Part shown: in pieces, positions 33,535 to 41,930 of the stretch
How positions within the stretch are numbered: position 1 is the stretch's first letter
How the letters are laid out: each line of letters starts with the position of its first letter
Assembly: GCA_003153775.1 (NCBI GenBank)
Contig: PMBI01000046.1
Coordinates: 1-64,000 of the forward strand
Direction of reading: 5' to 3'
Origin: Syntrophaceae bacterium
GTDB lineage: Bacteria > Desulfobacterota > Syntrophia > Syntrophales > UBA2185
Length of the DNA: 64,000 bases
The notes under the pieces: generated by a model
The model's input: only the letters and a program-made list of their open reading frames with translations
Told to the model about the DNA's origin: nothing
The model's database searches: none
Position numbers and translations under genes: made by a program

Positions 33535-34332
33535 ATGCATAAGTATAAGATCACTCTTGAATACGACGGCACCAGTTACAGAGGCTGGCAGTCGCAGAAG
33601 AATGCAAGGAGCATTCAGGACACGCTTATACATGCAGCGGAGAAACTGTTCGGAGAACCGGTGGAAATTCAGGGTGCAGGCCGCACGGATGCGGGGGTGC
33701 ATGCACTCGCCCAGGTTGCGCACTTGGGGGCGGCCTCGGGAATGTCCCCGCGAAAGATACTCGAAGGATTGAATGATCTCCTGCCCTCCAATATCAATAT
33801 CCTCGATGTTGAAGAAGTCTCCGTCAGCTTTCACGCCCGCCACTACGCAATCGCCAGAAGCTATATCTATTTAATCTCGAAACACCGGACGGCCTTCGGG
33901 AAAAGGTATGTCTGGTGGGTTAGAGACAAGCTGGACGCCAAAAAAATGCAGTCCACCGGCCGCATCTTTCAGGGCTTCCACGACTTCGTGTCTTTTGCCG
34001 ACAAGAGGATGGATAAGGACGCATCAACTAAGGTAAAGCTCGACACTGCGGAAGTGAGAGAGGTGGATGATTTGATTATACTGAGGGTTGTCGGATCCCA
34101 CTTCCTCTGGAAAATGGTCCGGAGGATGGCAGGGATTCTGGTGGAAGTGGGGAGAGGGAACCTGACGCCTCAGGATGTCGAGGCGATGCTCGAACAGGCT
34201 TCCCACCTGCCGGCAGAACACACAGCTCCCCCCTCGGGCCTTTTTCTTGAGCATGTTTTTTACGAAGGCGATGCTGAGAAGAAGGCGAAGCCGGGTGAGC
34301 TATTTCCCCCGCTTCTTTTCTCCAGCCGCTAA
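33535..34332 (+). CDS. truA: tRNA pseudouridine(38-40) synthase
   Basis: 265 aa. Catalytic Asp52 sits in GAGRTDAGVHA. Other TruA motifs are LEYDGTSYRGWQSQ at the N-terminus, SFHARHYAIARSYIY and FLWKMVRRMAGILVEVG. It converts U38-U40 of tRNA anticodon arms to pseudouridine. The start ATG 33535 has no clear Shine-Dalgarno sequence, but it begins the conserved N-terminus. The C-terminal ~20 residues beyond the family core are unconserved. Confidence 0.94.
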   Translation: MHKYKITLEYDGTSYRGWQSQKNARSIQDTLIHAAEKLFGEPVEIQGAGRTDAGVHALAQVAHLGAASGMSPRKILEGLNDLLPSNINILDVEEVSVSFHARHYAIARSYIYLISKHRTAFGKRYVWWVRDKLDAKKMQSTGRIFQGFHDFVSFADKRMDKDASTKVKLDTAEVREVDDLIILRVVGSHFLWKMVRRMAGILVEVGRGNLTPQDVEAMLEQASHLPAEHTAPPSGLFLEHVFYEGDAEKKAKPGELFPPLLFSSR

Positions 34333-34403
34333 GAAGAATCTGAGTCCCCCGGTGTTTTGTTCCCCTTATCCCTCGCATGCCGCGTCGCATATCTGGCGGC
34401 GCC

Positions 34404-34592
34404 TTACGTGGCGACACAATACGGGACGCAGTATGTGACTGCGAGTTTGAACCAGTCCACGGCGTGCATGTCGCGATAGAGGATGCGGTCGCCATAATTG
34501 ATCAGTGCGAGGATTGATCCGACTAAGAGGGCAATCTTTGCCGATGCGGCTACAGTGCCTCTTTCCAGAGCTGCCTCAAAGAATAGCTTCAT
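34404..34592 (-). CDS. NrtS-like small membrane protein
   Basis: 62 aa from ATG 34592, one base after the stop codon of the upstream alcohol dehydrogenase (TAGTATG), so translation is coupled. Two hydrophobic segments (IALLVGSILALINYGDRIL; DWFKLAVTYCVPYCVAT) and the INYGD...VPYCVAT pattern match the NrtS family, described as nitrate/nitrite transport proteins in cyanobacteria. The assignment rests on these motifs. A nitrate role in this organism is doubtful, so function is left open. Confidence 0.7.
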   Translation of the reverse strand: MKLFFEAALERGTVAASAKIALLVGSILALINYGDRILYRDMHAVDWFKLAVTYCVPYCVAT

Positions 34593-34593
34593 A

Positions 34594-35706
34594 CTAAGCA
34601 GCGACCCCCTTGCCTTCAAGAAATCCTTCCTTGCTGATGCGCAGTACCGGCTTGATGGTTGCGCCTGACCGCGCATCGGCGATGGCCGCGTTGATCTTGC
34701 TGAAGTCATAGAACTTGACGAGGCGGTCAAAGGGAAACCGTCCTGCCTTGTAGAGCGCGATCAGCTTGGGGATAAATAACTGCGGCACGGCATTGCCCTG
34801 AATTATGCCGATGGTTCTGCGCCCTTCCGACAGGGCAGCGCCGCTCTCGCCGGTGAGGAGCGCCACCGCGCCACGCGGATTCAACACGTCCATGGCGAGA
34901 CCGTGCATCTCCTCGCTGCCGGTTGTTTCCACCACGTAATCAACGCCGCTCCCTGTTATATCAGCAACGCGGGAGACGATTTTATCGCGGCGATTATCAA
35001 TCACGTGGGTTGCACCCAACTCCATGGCCAGTTTGAGCCTCTTCGGGATTATATCGACGCCTATGATCGGGTTGGCCCCGACTATGCGGGCCGCCATGAC
35101 AGCCGCGAGACCAACGGCACCCGTACCGAAGATGGCGATGCTTGCTCCTTTCGCTACCTTCAAAGAGTTCATCACCGTGCCGGCTCCCGTCTGCAGACCG
35201 CAGCCGAGCGGAGACAGAATCTCGAGATTTAATTTTTTGGAAACCTTGACAATGTTGCGCTCGGTCGCGAGGGCATGCGTGGCGAATGAAGACTGGCCGA
35301 AGAAATGTCCCCGGACACCGCTGCGATAGAGGGCATTGCTGCCGTCAAGACGTGCGAAACCGAAATTTGCCTCGTAGAAGCGCTCACAGTCCGTGGGGCG
35401 ACCGCGCCGGCATTGGCCGCAGCGGCCGCAGGACTGGTAGGATAGCACAACATGATCGCCGCGCCTGACACCCTTCACACGCTTACCAACCTCCACCACC
35501 ACACCTGCCCCTTCATGACCGAGGACGAGAGGCCCGTCCGCCTTGTCCCAGTATTCGCAGAAGCCTATGTCGGTGTGGCAGATGCCGGAGGCGACGATGC
35601 GTACGAGCACCTCGTCATACTGTGGGCCTTCCATCTCGAGGGACTCTATCTTCAATGGGCCGCCCCTCTTGCGCAGAACGGCCGCCTTGATCTTGTGCAC
35701 TTGCAT
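34594..35706 (-). CDS. Zn-dependent alcohol dehydrogenase, aryl-alcohol type
   Basis: 370 aa from ATG 35706 (MQVHKIKAAVL); 27 extra in-frame codons upstream have no family similarity. Catalytic zinc site SGICHTD and GHEGAGVV; structural zinc CGRCGQCRRGRPTDC; NAD-binding FGTGAVGLAAVMAARIVGA with an acidic D at the end of strand 2 (IGVDIIPKR), predicting NAD preference. Closest in pattern to benzyl-alcohol/XylB-type dehydrogenases. It would oxidise primary or aromatic alcohols to aldehydes. Cotranscribed with the small NrtS-like gene. Confidence 0.88.
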   Translation of the reverse strand: MQVHKIKAAVLRKRGGPLKIESLEMEGPQYDEVLVRIVASGICHTDIGFCEYWDKADGPLVLGHEGAGVVVEVGKRVKGVRRGDHVVLSYQSCGRCGQCRRGRPTDCERFYEANFGFARLDGSNALYRSGVRGHFFGQSSFATHALATERNIVKVSKKLNLEILSPLGCGLQTGAGTVMNSLKVAKGASIAIFGTGAVGLAAVMAARIVGANPIIGVDIIPKRLKLAMELGATHVIDNRRDKIVSRVADITGSGVDYVVETTGSEEMHGLAMDVLNPRGAVALLTGESGAALSEGRRTIGIIQGNAVPQLFIPKLIALYKAGRFPFDRLVKFYDFSKINAAIADARSGATIKPVLRISKEGFLEGKGVAA

Positions 35707-35787
35707 ATCGGAGTCGCGAGCCAATGTCCGGTTCCTCCCTGATTGCGGCCGCGAGTCAGATTTAGCCTGCGGCCATACGACGGCCAT

Positions 35788-36243
35788 TTATGGTTTGTCC
35801 CGTAAGGCGCGGTCTCCATTTAACTTGAGACCTGGAGACCGTGCCGCAAGGGCTCGAAGAAATCCCGCCTTGTCTTGCGGCGATATCATTATTCCCGGAG
35901 AGCTCTTGCCATAGCGGATTTGCAGCCTGTCCAGCGAGCACGCAGGGCTTGAAAGGGGGTTGCGCGTGGGGAAAACCTCGGTGATTGCTTCCATGTCAAT
36001 GACCCAGCGAAACGGCCCCGACTGAACAATGAGGGTGCTTTCCGTGAGCGTGTAGCGCGTTCCATACAGCGTCCACAGCACGAAAGCGGCAACAAGAATC
36101 AACAGAACGGAGATCAGCAGGCGAAACGCGAATGGCGCCGGCGCCCGCCAAAGATTGACGCCAACGAAAAGCATGATTGCCGCTCCCGCCCAGAGCAGGA
36201 CGACAATCCATCCGTCCCTCTTAGATGGATAGACTTGTTTCAT
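35788..36243 (-). CDS. Small membrane protein with bacterial PH-like domain
   Basis: 151 aa. Two N-terminal transmembrane helices (residues ~12-28 and 38-60) are followed by a beta-rich domain YGTRYTLTESTLIVQSGPFRWVIDMEAI, the layout of bPH-type (YdbT/PF bPH_6-like) proteins. GAAGGGAAC lies just before ATG 36243. It has no partner gene; function unknown. It could be cotranscribed with the alcohol dehydrogenase downstream (81-bp gap). Confidence 0.7.
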   Translation of the reverse strand: MKQVYPSKRDGWIVVLLWAGAAIMLFVGVNLWRAPAPFAFRLLISVLLILVAAFVLWTLYGTRYTLTESTLIVQSGPFRWVIDMEAITEVFPTRNPLSSPACSLDRLQIRYGKSSPGIMISPQDKAGFLRALAARSPGLKLNGDRALRDKP

Positions 36244-36338
36244 GTTCCCTTCTCATTTGTTCACACAGTATTTCTTGTCTTTATCCCACAAAATAGCAAA
36301 CGAATAGTAAAAGTGAAAGAAAAAAAGGTCGGCGGGCG

Positions 36339-36614
36339 TCAGGTGCGGATGGACCAGGCGTCGAAAAGAGAGAGATACCGGAGTATGATAATATCGCCGT
36401 CCGTCGTCTTCACCTTGAAATAATTTGTAGTCGGCCTGCCCGGATCGACTCCTCCTTCATACCAGCGGTCGACGATCTCCTCCACTTCCCTCCGGCGTCC
36501 CTGATAGGTAAAAGCATCGGGACGCTCATTGGCCTTATGGCCGCTGTAGCATTCCACGTGTATCCGTTCATAGGATACGGGGAGGATGTTTTGCTTTTTT
36601 GCCTTCGTCGCCAT
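36339..36614 (-). CDS. Small conserved cytoplasmic protein, DUF6504-like
   Basis: 91 aa from ATG 36614 (MATKAKKQNILPV); the longer in-frame ORF reaches back into the LUD-protein gene and was not used. The core RIHVECYSGHKANERPDAF, YQGRRREVEEIVDRWYEGG and YFKVKTTDGDIIILRY is a conserved unit that I associate with DUF6504, often found near DNA polymerase IV genes. None is present here. Only 8 bp separate it from the upstream gene, so an operon with the LUD protein is likely. Confidence 0.7.
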   Translation of the reverse strand: MATKAKKQNILPVSYERIHVECYSGHKANERPDAFTYQGRRREVEEIVDRWYEGGVDPGRPTTNYFKVKTTDGDIIILRYLSLFDAWSIRT

Positions 36615-36622
36615 GGGATTTC

Positions 36623-37276
36623 TTAAAGGCCCAGTTCTTCGTTGATGAGGACGACCTTGATCCTGTCTTTTGGAACGGACCTTTCCGTGATCATCCATGT
36701 GTTGCAGAGTCTTTGGGGGCTTTTACAGTCTGCGCACCGGGAAGTTGCAGCGCACGGGGTTTCAAATTCGTGGCGTATTGAATTTATCGGTGCGGCATAG
36801 TTCCTGATGCGCGACATGGCGCTGGCAACATCGGAAACTATTTTATTTCGTCCGGCGAGAATGACTACGGTTCTTGGACCGAAGGCTATCGCCGCGACCC
36901 GGTTTCCCACCATGTCCAGATTCACAAGCTGGCCGCTCTCCGTTATCGCGTTCGTGCCGGTGATAAAGAAATCGACAAGCAAGGCCTGGCGCCTGCGTTC
37001 GATGATTTCCGGGCGGGGAACGCCGACTTCAAAGGTCTTCACGATGGAGAGGCCGGGATTGGTCAGCAACGCATTTAAAATTCCCGTCGCGTGGAGAGTC
37101 ATGGAATCTCCCCAGGATGCGCTTTTTGTTTTGGCCTTAGGGAAGATTTCTTCAAGCACGATGTTTCTTGCCTGAACTCTATCTTCGGCAACAAATGCCT
37201 CAAACGCGTTTTCGCGGAGCGACTCCCTGCAGTTATTCAGCCTCTCCCGCCAGTACTGCGCGTTCTCCGTATCCAT
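36623..37276 (-). CDS. LUD-domain protein (LutC/YkgG-like)
   Basis: 217 aa from ATG 37276. A single LUD domain (DUF162): SASWGDSMTLHATGI, DFFITGTNAITESGQLVNLDMVGNRVAAIAFGP, and GRNKIVSDVASAMSRIRNYAAP. It ends with a cysteine cluster, CAATSRCADCKSPQRLC, of 4Fe-4S-like spacing, as in the stand-alone LUD proteins of anaerobes. LutC participates in lactate oxidation with LutA and LutB, which are absent here, so lactate use is not implied. Confidence 0.82.
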   Translation of the reverse strand: MDTENAQYWRERLNNCRESLRENAFEAFVAEDRVQARNIVLEEIFPKAKTKSASWGDSMTLHATGILNALLTNPGLSIVKTFEVGVPRPEIIERRRQALLVDFFITGTNAITESGQLVNLDMVGNRVAAIAFGPRTVVILAGRNKIVSDVASAMSRIRNYAAPINSIRHEFETPCAATSRCADCKSPQRLCNTWMITERSVPKDRIKVVLINEELGL

Positions 37277-37320
37277 GGTCTGTTTTTTTATTAACTGTGA
37301 CCGAGGGTTGTGCAATCACA

Positions 37321-39459
37321 CTACCCGGCTATTGTAGAGACAGCGCTTGCCGCAGGCAGATAGAACCGCTCGACATAGTCTATGACCATGCGGTCTGCGC
37401 TAAAGCGCCAACCGAGGCTTCGCATCGCATGCTTCATTCTCTGCACCCAGAGATGCGGGATTCCGCTTGCGTCTCTTTCGTAATAGAGAGGAATAACCTC
37501 ATTTTCTAATGTCTCATAGAGATAGTCTGCATCTCTCTGATACTGCACATTCGGGTCATTATGCATGCCGCCATAACCGATGGCAAAACCATTCCTGCCG
37601 TCATATGCTTCATTCCACCATCCATCGAGGACCGAAAGGTTCAGCCCTCCGTTTAGGACCACCTTCTGGCCGCTGGTGCCGCACGCCTCCAAAGGCCGCC
37701 GCGGATTGTTCAGCCACACATCAACCCCCTGGACGAGGTGGCGTGCCAAGTTGTAATCATAGTTTTCAACAAAGACAACCCTGTTCCTGCTGGCCGTACT
37801 ATAGCTGTACTGGGCGATTCTCTGTAATAGACGCTTGCCCTCGTCATCGCGCGGGTGGGCCTTCCCCGCAAAAATGATCTGGATAGGCCTCTTGGTGTCT
37901 TCAACCAGTTTAGCCAAACGCTCTGCCTGGGATAATATCAGGTCTCCCCGCTTATAGGTCGCAAACCTGCGGGCGCAACCGATTGTCAGAACATCCGGGT
38001 CAAGAAGCTGATCGATCTGTTTTAACTTGTCGCGATAGCCCAGACGCTCGGCCTGCGATTGCAGGCGCCTGCGGACGAACCGGATGAGGCGCATCTTCAG
38101 GCTCTGGTGCGTCTCCCACATCTCTCCGTCATCGATCTCGGTTATTTTCTCCCAGATGTCCGGGTGCACCATGCGCGTGGGCCAGTCTTGGCCAAGGCGC
38201 GTCTCAAACAACTGGTACATCGAGGGCGCCAGCCATGATAATACATGAACCCCGTTGGTAATGTGGCCGATAGGCACTTCAGACTCGGGACGCTGCGGCC
38301 ACAGGGGATGCCACATCAGACGGCTCACAGTCCCATGAATAGCGGAGACGCCGTTCGCCCAGCAGGAAGATTTCAGAGCGAGGACCGTCATGCAAAACGG
38401 TTCCGACCGGTCATACGGATTGATGCGCCCTAAGGCCATAAAATCGTCATGCGAAAGTCCCAGGCTTTCTCTGAAGATGCCGAGGCTGTCTTCCACGAGA
38501 TCCGGGTGGAAGCGGTCATGGCCTGCGGCTACGGGGGTATGCGTGGTAAAAACCGTGCGCAGAGTTACGCGCCGGAGAGCGCGGTGAAATGGAATCTGGT
38601 CATACTGCATAACCCAGCGGGCCTCTTCGAGGATGGCAAAGGCGCTGTGCCCCTCATTTAAATGCAGCACCCCGGGGATAATATTCAATGCTTGCAGGAC
38701 GCGCGCACCGCCAATTCCCAGCAGGAGCTCCTGTCGAATGCGCAGTCTATCGTCGCCGCCGTAGAGGCGGGATGTCAATTCGCAGTCCTGGGCTGTATTG
38801 CAATCGACATTCGAATCGAGGAGCAGCAGACGAATCCTGCCTACCTGTGCCAGCCATACACGTGCACTGAGGAGACCGCTCCGGGTGTCAATGCGTATGA
38901 GCAGTGGCGCTCCACTCGCATCCAGGAGAGGTTGCAGCGGCAAATTGCTTGTATTGAGGTTCACGTAGTTTTCTTGCTGCCAGCCATCTTTATTCAGGCT
39001 CTGATTGAAATAACCCTGTTGGTAGAGAAGCCCGATTCCAATCAAAGGGACTCCCAGATCGGAGGCGCTTTTCAAATGGTCGCCTGAGAGGATGCCTAAT
39101 CCGCCGGAGTAAATCGGCAGCGATTCATGCATTCCGAACTCTGCGGAGAAATACGCAACCGGCCTACGGTTCAAGTTCCCACAGTGCGTCATTCCCCATG
39201 TCTTATCCTTTTCGATATATTCATTCAGCCGCCGGAAGGCGTAGTTTATCCGGCTGTGCAATACAAGCTCAGACGCCCTCTCCTCGATTTCTTCCGGTGT
39301 GATCTGATTGAGAAACGCTATCGGGTTATGGTCAACCTGCCGCCAAAGATGCGGGTCCAGGTCGGTGAAGAGGCTGATGACCTCCGGATGCCACGTCCAC
39401 CAGAGATTTTGAGCCAGGGCGCGAAGGCGGTCATGGAGATTGATTTTCGTTCCTTTCAT
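37321..39459 (-). CDS. glgP: Alpha-glucan (glycogen/maltodextrin) phosphorylase
   Basis: 712 aa, the shorter bacterial/archaeal GlgP type (MalP of E. coli is ~800). Signature segments are YFSAEFGMHESLPIYSGGLG, HLNEGHSAF, TVFTTHTPVAAGHDRF, and the PLP-lysine region EACGTSGQKVVLNGGLNLS near residue 580. It releases glucose-1-phosphate from storage polysaccharide. AAGGAG lies 10 bp before ATG 39459. No glycogen synthase, branching or debranching enzyme gene adjoins. Confidence 0.93.
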   Translation of the reverse strand: MKGTKINLHDRLRALAQNLWWTWHPEVISLFTDLDPHLWRQVDHNPIAFLNQITPEEIEERASELVLHSRINYAFRRLNEYIEKDKTWGMTHCGNLNRRPVAYFSAEFGMHESLPIYSGGLGILSGDHLKSASDLGVPLIGIGLLYQQGYFNQSLNKDGWQQENYVNLNTSNLPLQPLLDASGAPLLIRIDTRSGLLSARVWLAQVGRIRLLLLDSNVDCNTAQDCELTSRLYGGDDRLRIRQELLLGIGGARVLQALNIIPGVLHLNEGHSAFAILEEARWVMQYDQIPFHRALRRVTLRTVFTTHTPVAAGHDRFHPDLVEDSLGIFRESLGLSHDDFMALGRINPYDRSEPFCMTVLALKSSCWANGVSAIHGTVSRLMWHPLWPQRPESEVPIGHITNGVHVLSWLAPSMYQLFETRLGQDWPTRMVHPDIWEKITEIDDGEMWETHQSLKMRLIRFVRRRLQSQAERLGYRDKLKQIDQLLDPDVLTIGCARRFATYKRGDLILSQAERLAKLVEDTKRPIQIIFAGKAHPRDDEGKRLLQRIAQYSYSTASRNRVVFVENYDYNLARHLVQGVDVWLNNPRRPLEACGTSGQKVVLNGGLNLSVLDGWWNEAYDGRNGFAIGYGGMHNDPNVQYQRDADYLYETLENEVIPLYYERDASGIPHLWVQRMKHAMRSLGWRFSADRMVIDYVERFYLPAASAVSTIAG

Positions 39460-39597
39460 TAGTGAGACTCCTTATTTTAGTTAATTAATGGAACGTGTCT
39501 GGACAGTTTCAAAAAAGACAAGACATTTAGATGCATTGACTACCACAAAAATCACGAAGATAATACGAGAAAATGCGCCGTCAACGAAAATCGATGC

Positions 39598-39822
39598 TCA
39601 GGCATCCCCATCCGATTCGTCCTTCGATTTCCGGTAGGACAAATAACTGTGTAAAACCCATCCAAGTGCAACGCCGATAATCAAGAGAAAAAATATCATC
39701 AGGGCGCGGGACATGGAGACGTTCCAGAATAGAAAGCTGACGTTAACTACTGCCGCATTTTGGGTTATGAATATAATGACGAGACTTGCAATGATAATGA
39801 TTAATACTAATTTGAGATTCAT
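39598..39822 (-). CDS. LapA-family (DUF1049) small membrane protein
   Basis: 74 aa from ATG 39822 with AGGTG 6 bp upstream; a GTG three codons earlier overlaps that site. Two transmembrane helices with the LapA signature (ITQNAAVVNVSFLFWNVSMSRAL, then GWVLHSYLSYRK). LapA/YciS proteins assist lipopolysaccharide assembly in enterobacteria. The gene is isolated, between glgP and a methyltransferase. Confidence 0.78.
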   Translation of the reverse strand: MNLKLVLIIIIASLVIIFITQNAAVVNVSFLFWNVSMSRALMIFFLLIIGVALGWVLHSYLSYRKSKDESDGDA

Positions 39823-39891
39823 ATTTTTCACCTGTGTGCCGGTGTCGGGGCACTACTTGAGATTAGATTCTATTCGAGATGGCCGTCTTTC

Positions 39892-40575
39892 CTATTTTTT
39901 CCTGAGTGTCACCAGAAACAGTTTTCGCGGAAGTTCTCCTTCTTCGAACTCATCTACACTCGCTATCTCGAAGCCTTCGGCGAGGCGTTCTACCTTTTCC
40001 CGACTGAAGAAATGGACGATGAAGCCGCCGCATTCGTACATATCCTCGCCCCGGTGAATCCCTTTTCCAAAGTGGGGGTCTTTCATGTGCCTCACAGTAT
40101 AAATATGAAGGCCATTGGGGCGGAGAACCCTTCTCACCTCCCGCGAAACGAACTCAAGCTCCGAGGTTGTCAGCGCCATGCAATACAGCATGTGCGAGTA
40201 GCAGCCATCCATGGATTCATCCGCGAACGGAAGGGCGACGCGCACATCATGCTGAAGCGCCGTGATATAACCGGATAAACCGAGTCTCTCGGCCGTGTCG
40301 GCAATCGTCCCAACGGCGCTTTCGGAGTAATCAAGAACCGTCACATGGAGGCCACTCCTGGCAAAGAAGATTGTATCCCGCCCCTGCCCGCCGCCGAGTT
40401 CAAGAATAAGTTTCTTCCCTTCCTTATTGAACATCTCCGCGGCTATCCCGGCAGGATAGCTCGGTAGAGAGCCAAACACGCCAGGATTTCGGATAAAAGT
40501 GTCCTGCCAGTGCTGGCGCTGAGCATCCAATATTTCTGTCACGCAAGTGCTCCGTTTAATCTTCTCCGGATGCAT
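39892..40575 (-). CDS. SAM-dependent class I methyltransferase
   Basis: 227 aa. Motif I LILELGGGQGRDTIFFA (SAM-binding glycine loop), acidic motif II in HVTVLDYS, motif IV LPFADESMDGCYSHMLY and motif V-like VRRVLRPNGLHIYTVRH identify a Methyltransf_11/25-type enzyme. The gene order and sequence suggest small-molecule methylation (tellurite/thiol-like or unspecific); the substrate is unknown. No Shine-Dalgarno sequence is seen before ATG 40575. Confidence 0.8.
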   Translation of the reverse strand: MHPEKIKRSTCVTEILDAQRQHWQDTFIRNPGVFGSLPSYPAGIAAEMFNKEGKKLILELGGGQGRDTIFFARSGLHVTVLDYSESAVGTIADTAERLGLSGYITALQHDVRVALPFADESMDGCYSHMLYCMALTTSELEFVSREVRRVLRPNGLHIYTVRHMKDPHFGKGIHRGEDMYECGGFIVHFFSREKVERLAEGFEIASVDEFEEGELPRKLFLVTLRKK

Positions 40576-40588
40576 CTATCTGAACCAG

Positions 40589-40849
40589 TTAAGGTATGCT
40601 CTTCCAATAATGGAGCAAACAGAACCCGGCGATGATGACAAAAAGGAACGGAATGCTGATGACCAGGACTTTGACGAGTTCCACTGCACTGGCCCAGAAG
40701 GCTTCCTGCACGCTGAATTGCTGCGGATAGAAGGACTTTAGATAATGTATCTCCTGCACCGAATGCCAGGAGACAGCAGTTACGATGATAGCACTGACGG
40801 CGAATGCCGTGAGAATGAGTATTCTGGATGTCCGGTTCACTGATAGCAC
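40589..40849 (-). CDS. Small two-helix membrane protein, unknown
   Basis: About 86 aa from GTG 40849 (GTG 40840 is an alternative). There is no ATG start that avoids the upstream isochorismatase gene and no good ribosome binding site, so the start is uncertain. Two hydrophobic helices (ILILTAFAVSAIIVTAVSW; VKVLVISIPFLFVIIAGFCLL) flank a ~30-aa loop. The gene begins 8 bp after the isochorismatase stop and is likely cotranscribed. No family recognised. Confidence 0.5.
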   Translation of the reverse strand: MLSVNRTSRILILTAFAVSAIIVTAVSWHSVQEIHYLKSFYPQQFSVQEAFWASAVELVKVLVISIPFLFVIIAGFCLLHYWKSIP

Positions 40850-40856
40850 TTTAATG

Positions 40857-41408
40857 TTATGCCAACTTAACGATAAAGTCTTTCGCAGATAGGACTCTTG
40901 CATAAGGCACAACCAGGGCGGCCATGAATGCTGCCTGAACCTTACCCGCCTCCACCGTCGTGCCTTTGTATTCGAGATTACGGGTCGCACATGCATCTTC
41001 AATAACAGTGCACCTGAATCCTAAATCAAATGCTGCGCGTGTCGTAGCGTCAACGCACATGTGGGTCATCGCCCCGCAAATTACAGCTTCATCCACTTCT
41101 GACTTCTTGAGAATATTTAGTAGATCAGTGTCTCTGAATGCATTGGGGAAGTATTTTTCAATTATTGCTTCACCGGGCTGAGGAGTGACGGACTTGTGGA
41201 TTTCAACGCCGCTTGTATTCGGGAGGAAAAATGTTGATCCCGGTCGTTTAGAGATATGCTGAATGTGAAAGACAGGGAGTGCCCTATTCCTCCATTCCTT
41301 CAGCAGTAATCCTGCATTCGCCGCCGCCTGCTCCATTCCGACAAGTTCCATGTTCCCGCCGGGGAAGTAATCATTCTGAATATCGATTAAGATTAATCCT
41401 TTCTTCAT
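40857..41408 (-). CDS. Isochorismatase-family cysteine hydrolase
   Basis: 183 aa. Catalytic triad Asp9 (ILIDIQNDYF), Lys85 (IIEKYFPNAF) and Cys118 (GAMTHMCVDATTR), with the non-proline cis-peptide context before the Cys. Family members hydrolyse amides such as nicotinamide, N-carbamoyl compounds or isochorismate. AAAGGAG precedes ATG 41408. No siderophore or pyridine-nucleotide genes adjoin, so the substrate is open. Confidence 0.87.
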   Translation of the reverse strand: MKKGLILIDIQNDYFPGGNMELVGMEQAAANAGLLLKEWRNRALPVFHIQHISKRPGSTFFLPNTSGVEIHKSVTPQPGEAIIEKYFPNAFRDTDLLNILKKSEVDEAVICGAMTHMCVDATTRAAFDLGFRCTVIEDACATRNLEYKGTTVEAGKVQAAFMAALVVPYARVLSAKDFIVKLA

Positions 41409-41433
41409 TTGTTCTCCTTTGTCAATGTGTCAA

Positions 41434-41676
41434 TTATTTGAAAGGAAGAAACGAAAACAATTTGCCGAAGAGATCGACGGCTTCCGGACTCCTATGCATG
41501 GCTGAAATCATGTACTTGCCGTAAGCGGCTCCTCCTGCTGCATAATATCCGACGGCAAACCCGCCGACAGCAATGAAGTCTACGGCTCCTCCTATAGCGA
41601 TATCAAAGAGGGGCAATCCCAGTACCATCGTGGCCGAACGTTTGCGAATTCCCCATCCAATCTGTTGATTCGCCAT
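41434..41676 (-). CDS. Small glycine-rich hypothetical protein
   Basis: 80 aa from ATG 41676. The upstream in-frame ATG at 41688 starts the string ATGGAGGAAGGT, which is the ribosome binding site, so it was rejected. The middle (LPLFDIAIGGAVDFIAVGGFAVGYYAAGGAAYGKYMISA) is a run of short GG-containing hydrophobic repeats, reminiscent of repeats at the ends of some bacterial zinc-ribbon or membrane proteins. The end reads SPEAVDLFGKLFSF. Function unknown. Confidence 0.6.
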   Translation of the reverse strand: MANQQIGWGIRKRSATMVLGLPLFDIAIGGAVDFIAVGGFAVGYYAAGGAAYGKYMISAMHRSPEAVDLFGKLFSFLPFK

Positions 41677-41823
41677 ACCTTCCTCCATCCAATATGCACC
41701 GGGCCGCTAATCGATCACTATGCACTTGTTTTGATGAGACACTTTAAGTAAAATATACTTGTCTGTCAAGGGCTTATCATGGCGATAATGGTCAGAATTA
41801 AGTTGAGATAAACGCGGCTTTCA

Positions 41824-41840
41824 TTTAAGTGCAACTTAAA
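41824..41840. promoter_or_regulatory. Palindromic operator-like site upstream of the alcohol/aldehyde operon
   Basis: TTTAAGT-gca-ACTTAAA is a perfect 7-3-7 palindrome, 90 bp before the Zn-ADH start. A related half site CTTTAAGT occurs about 80 bp further upstream (near 41741). Such dyads bind dimeric regulators (MarR/TetR/LysR types); the cognate factor is unknown. Confidence 0.45.
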
Positions 41841-41930
41841 GTAAATTACTACGAGTCGCTCTTAGGTTCCATGATGTATTGATATGCGTCCCGCCTGAAG
41901 GCAAAGTCAGCGACAGGGAGGATCTAAAGA

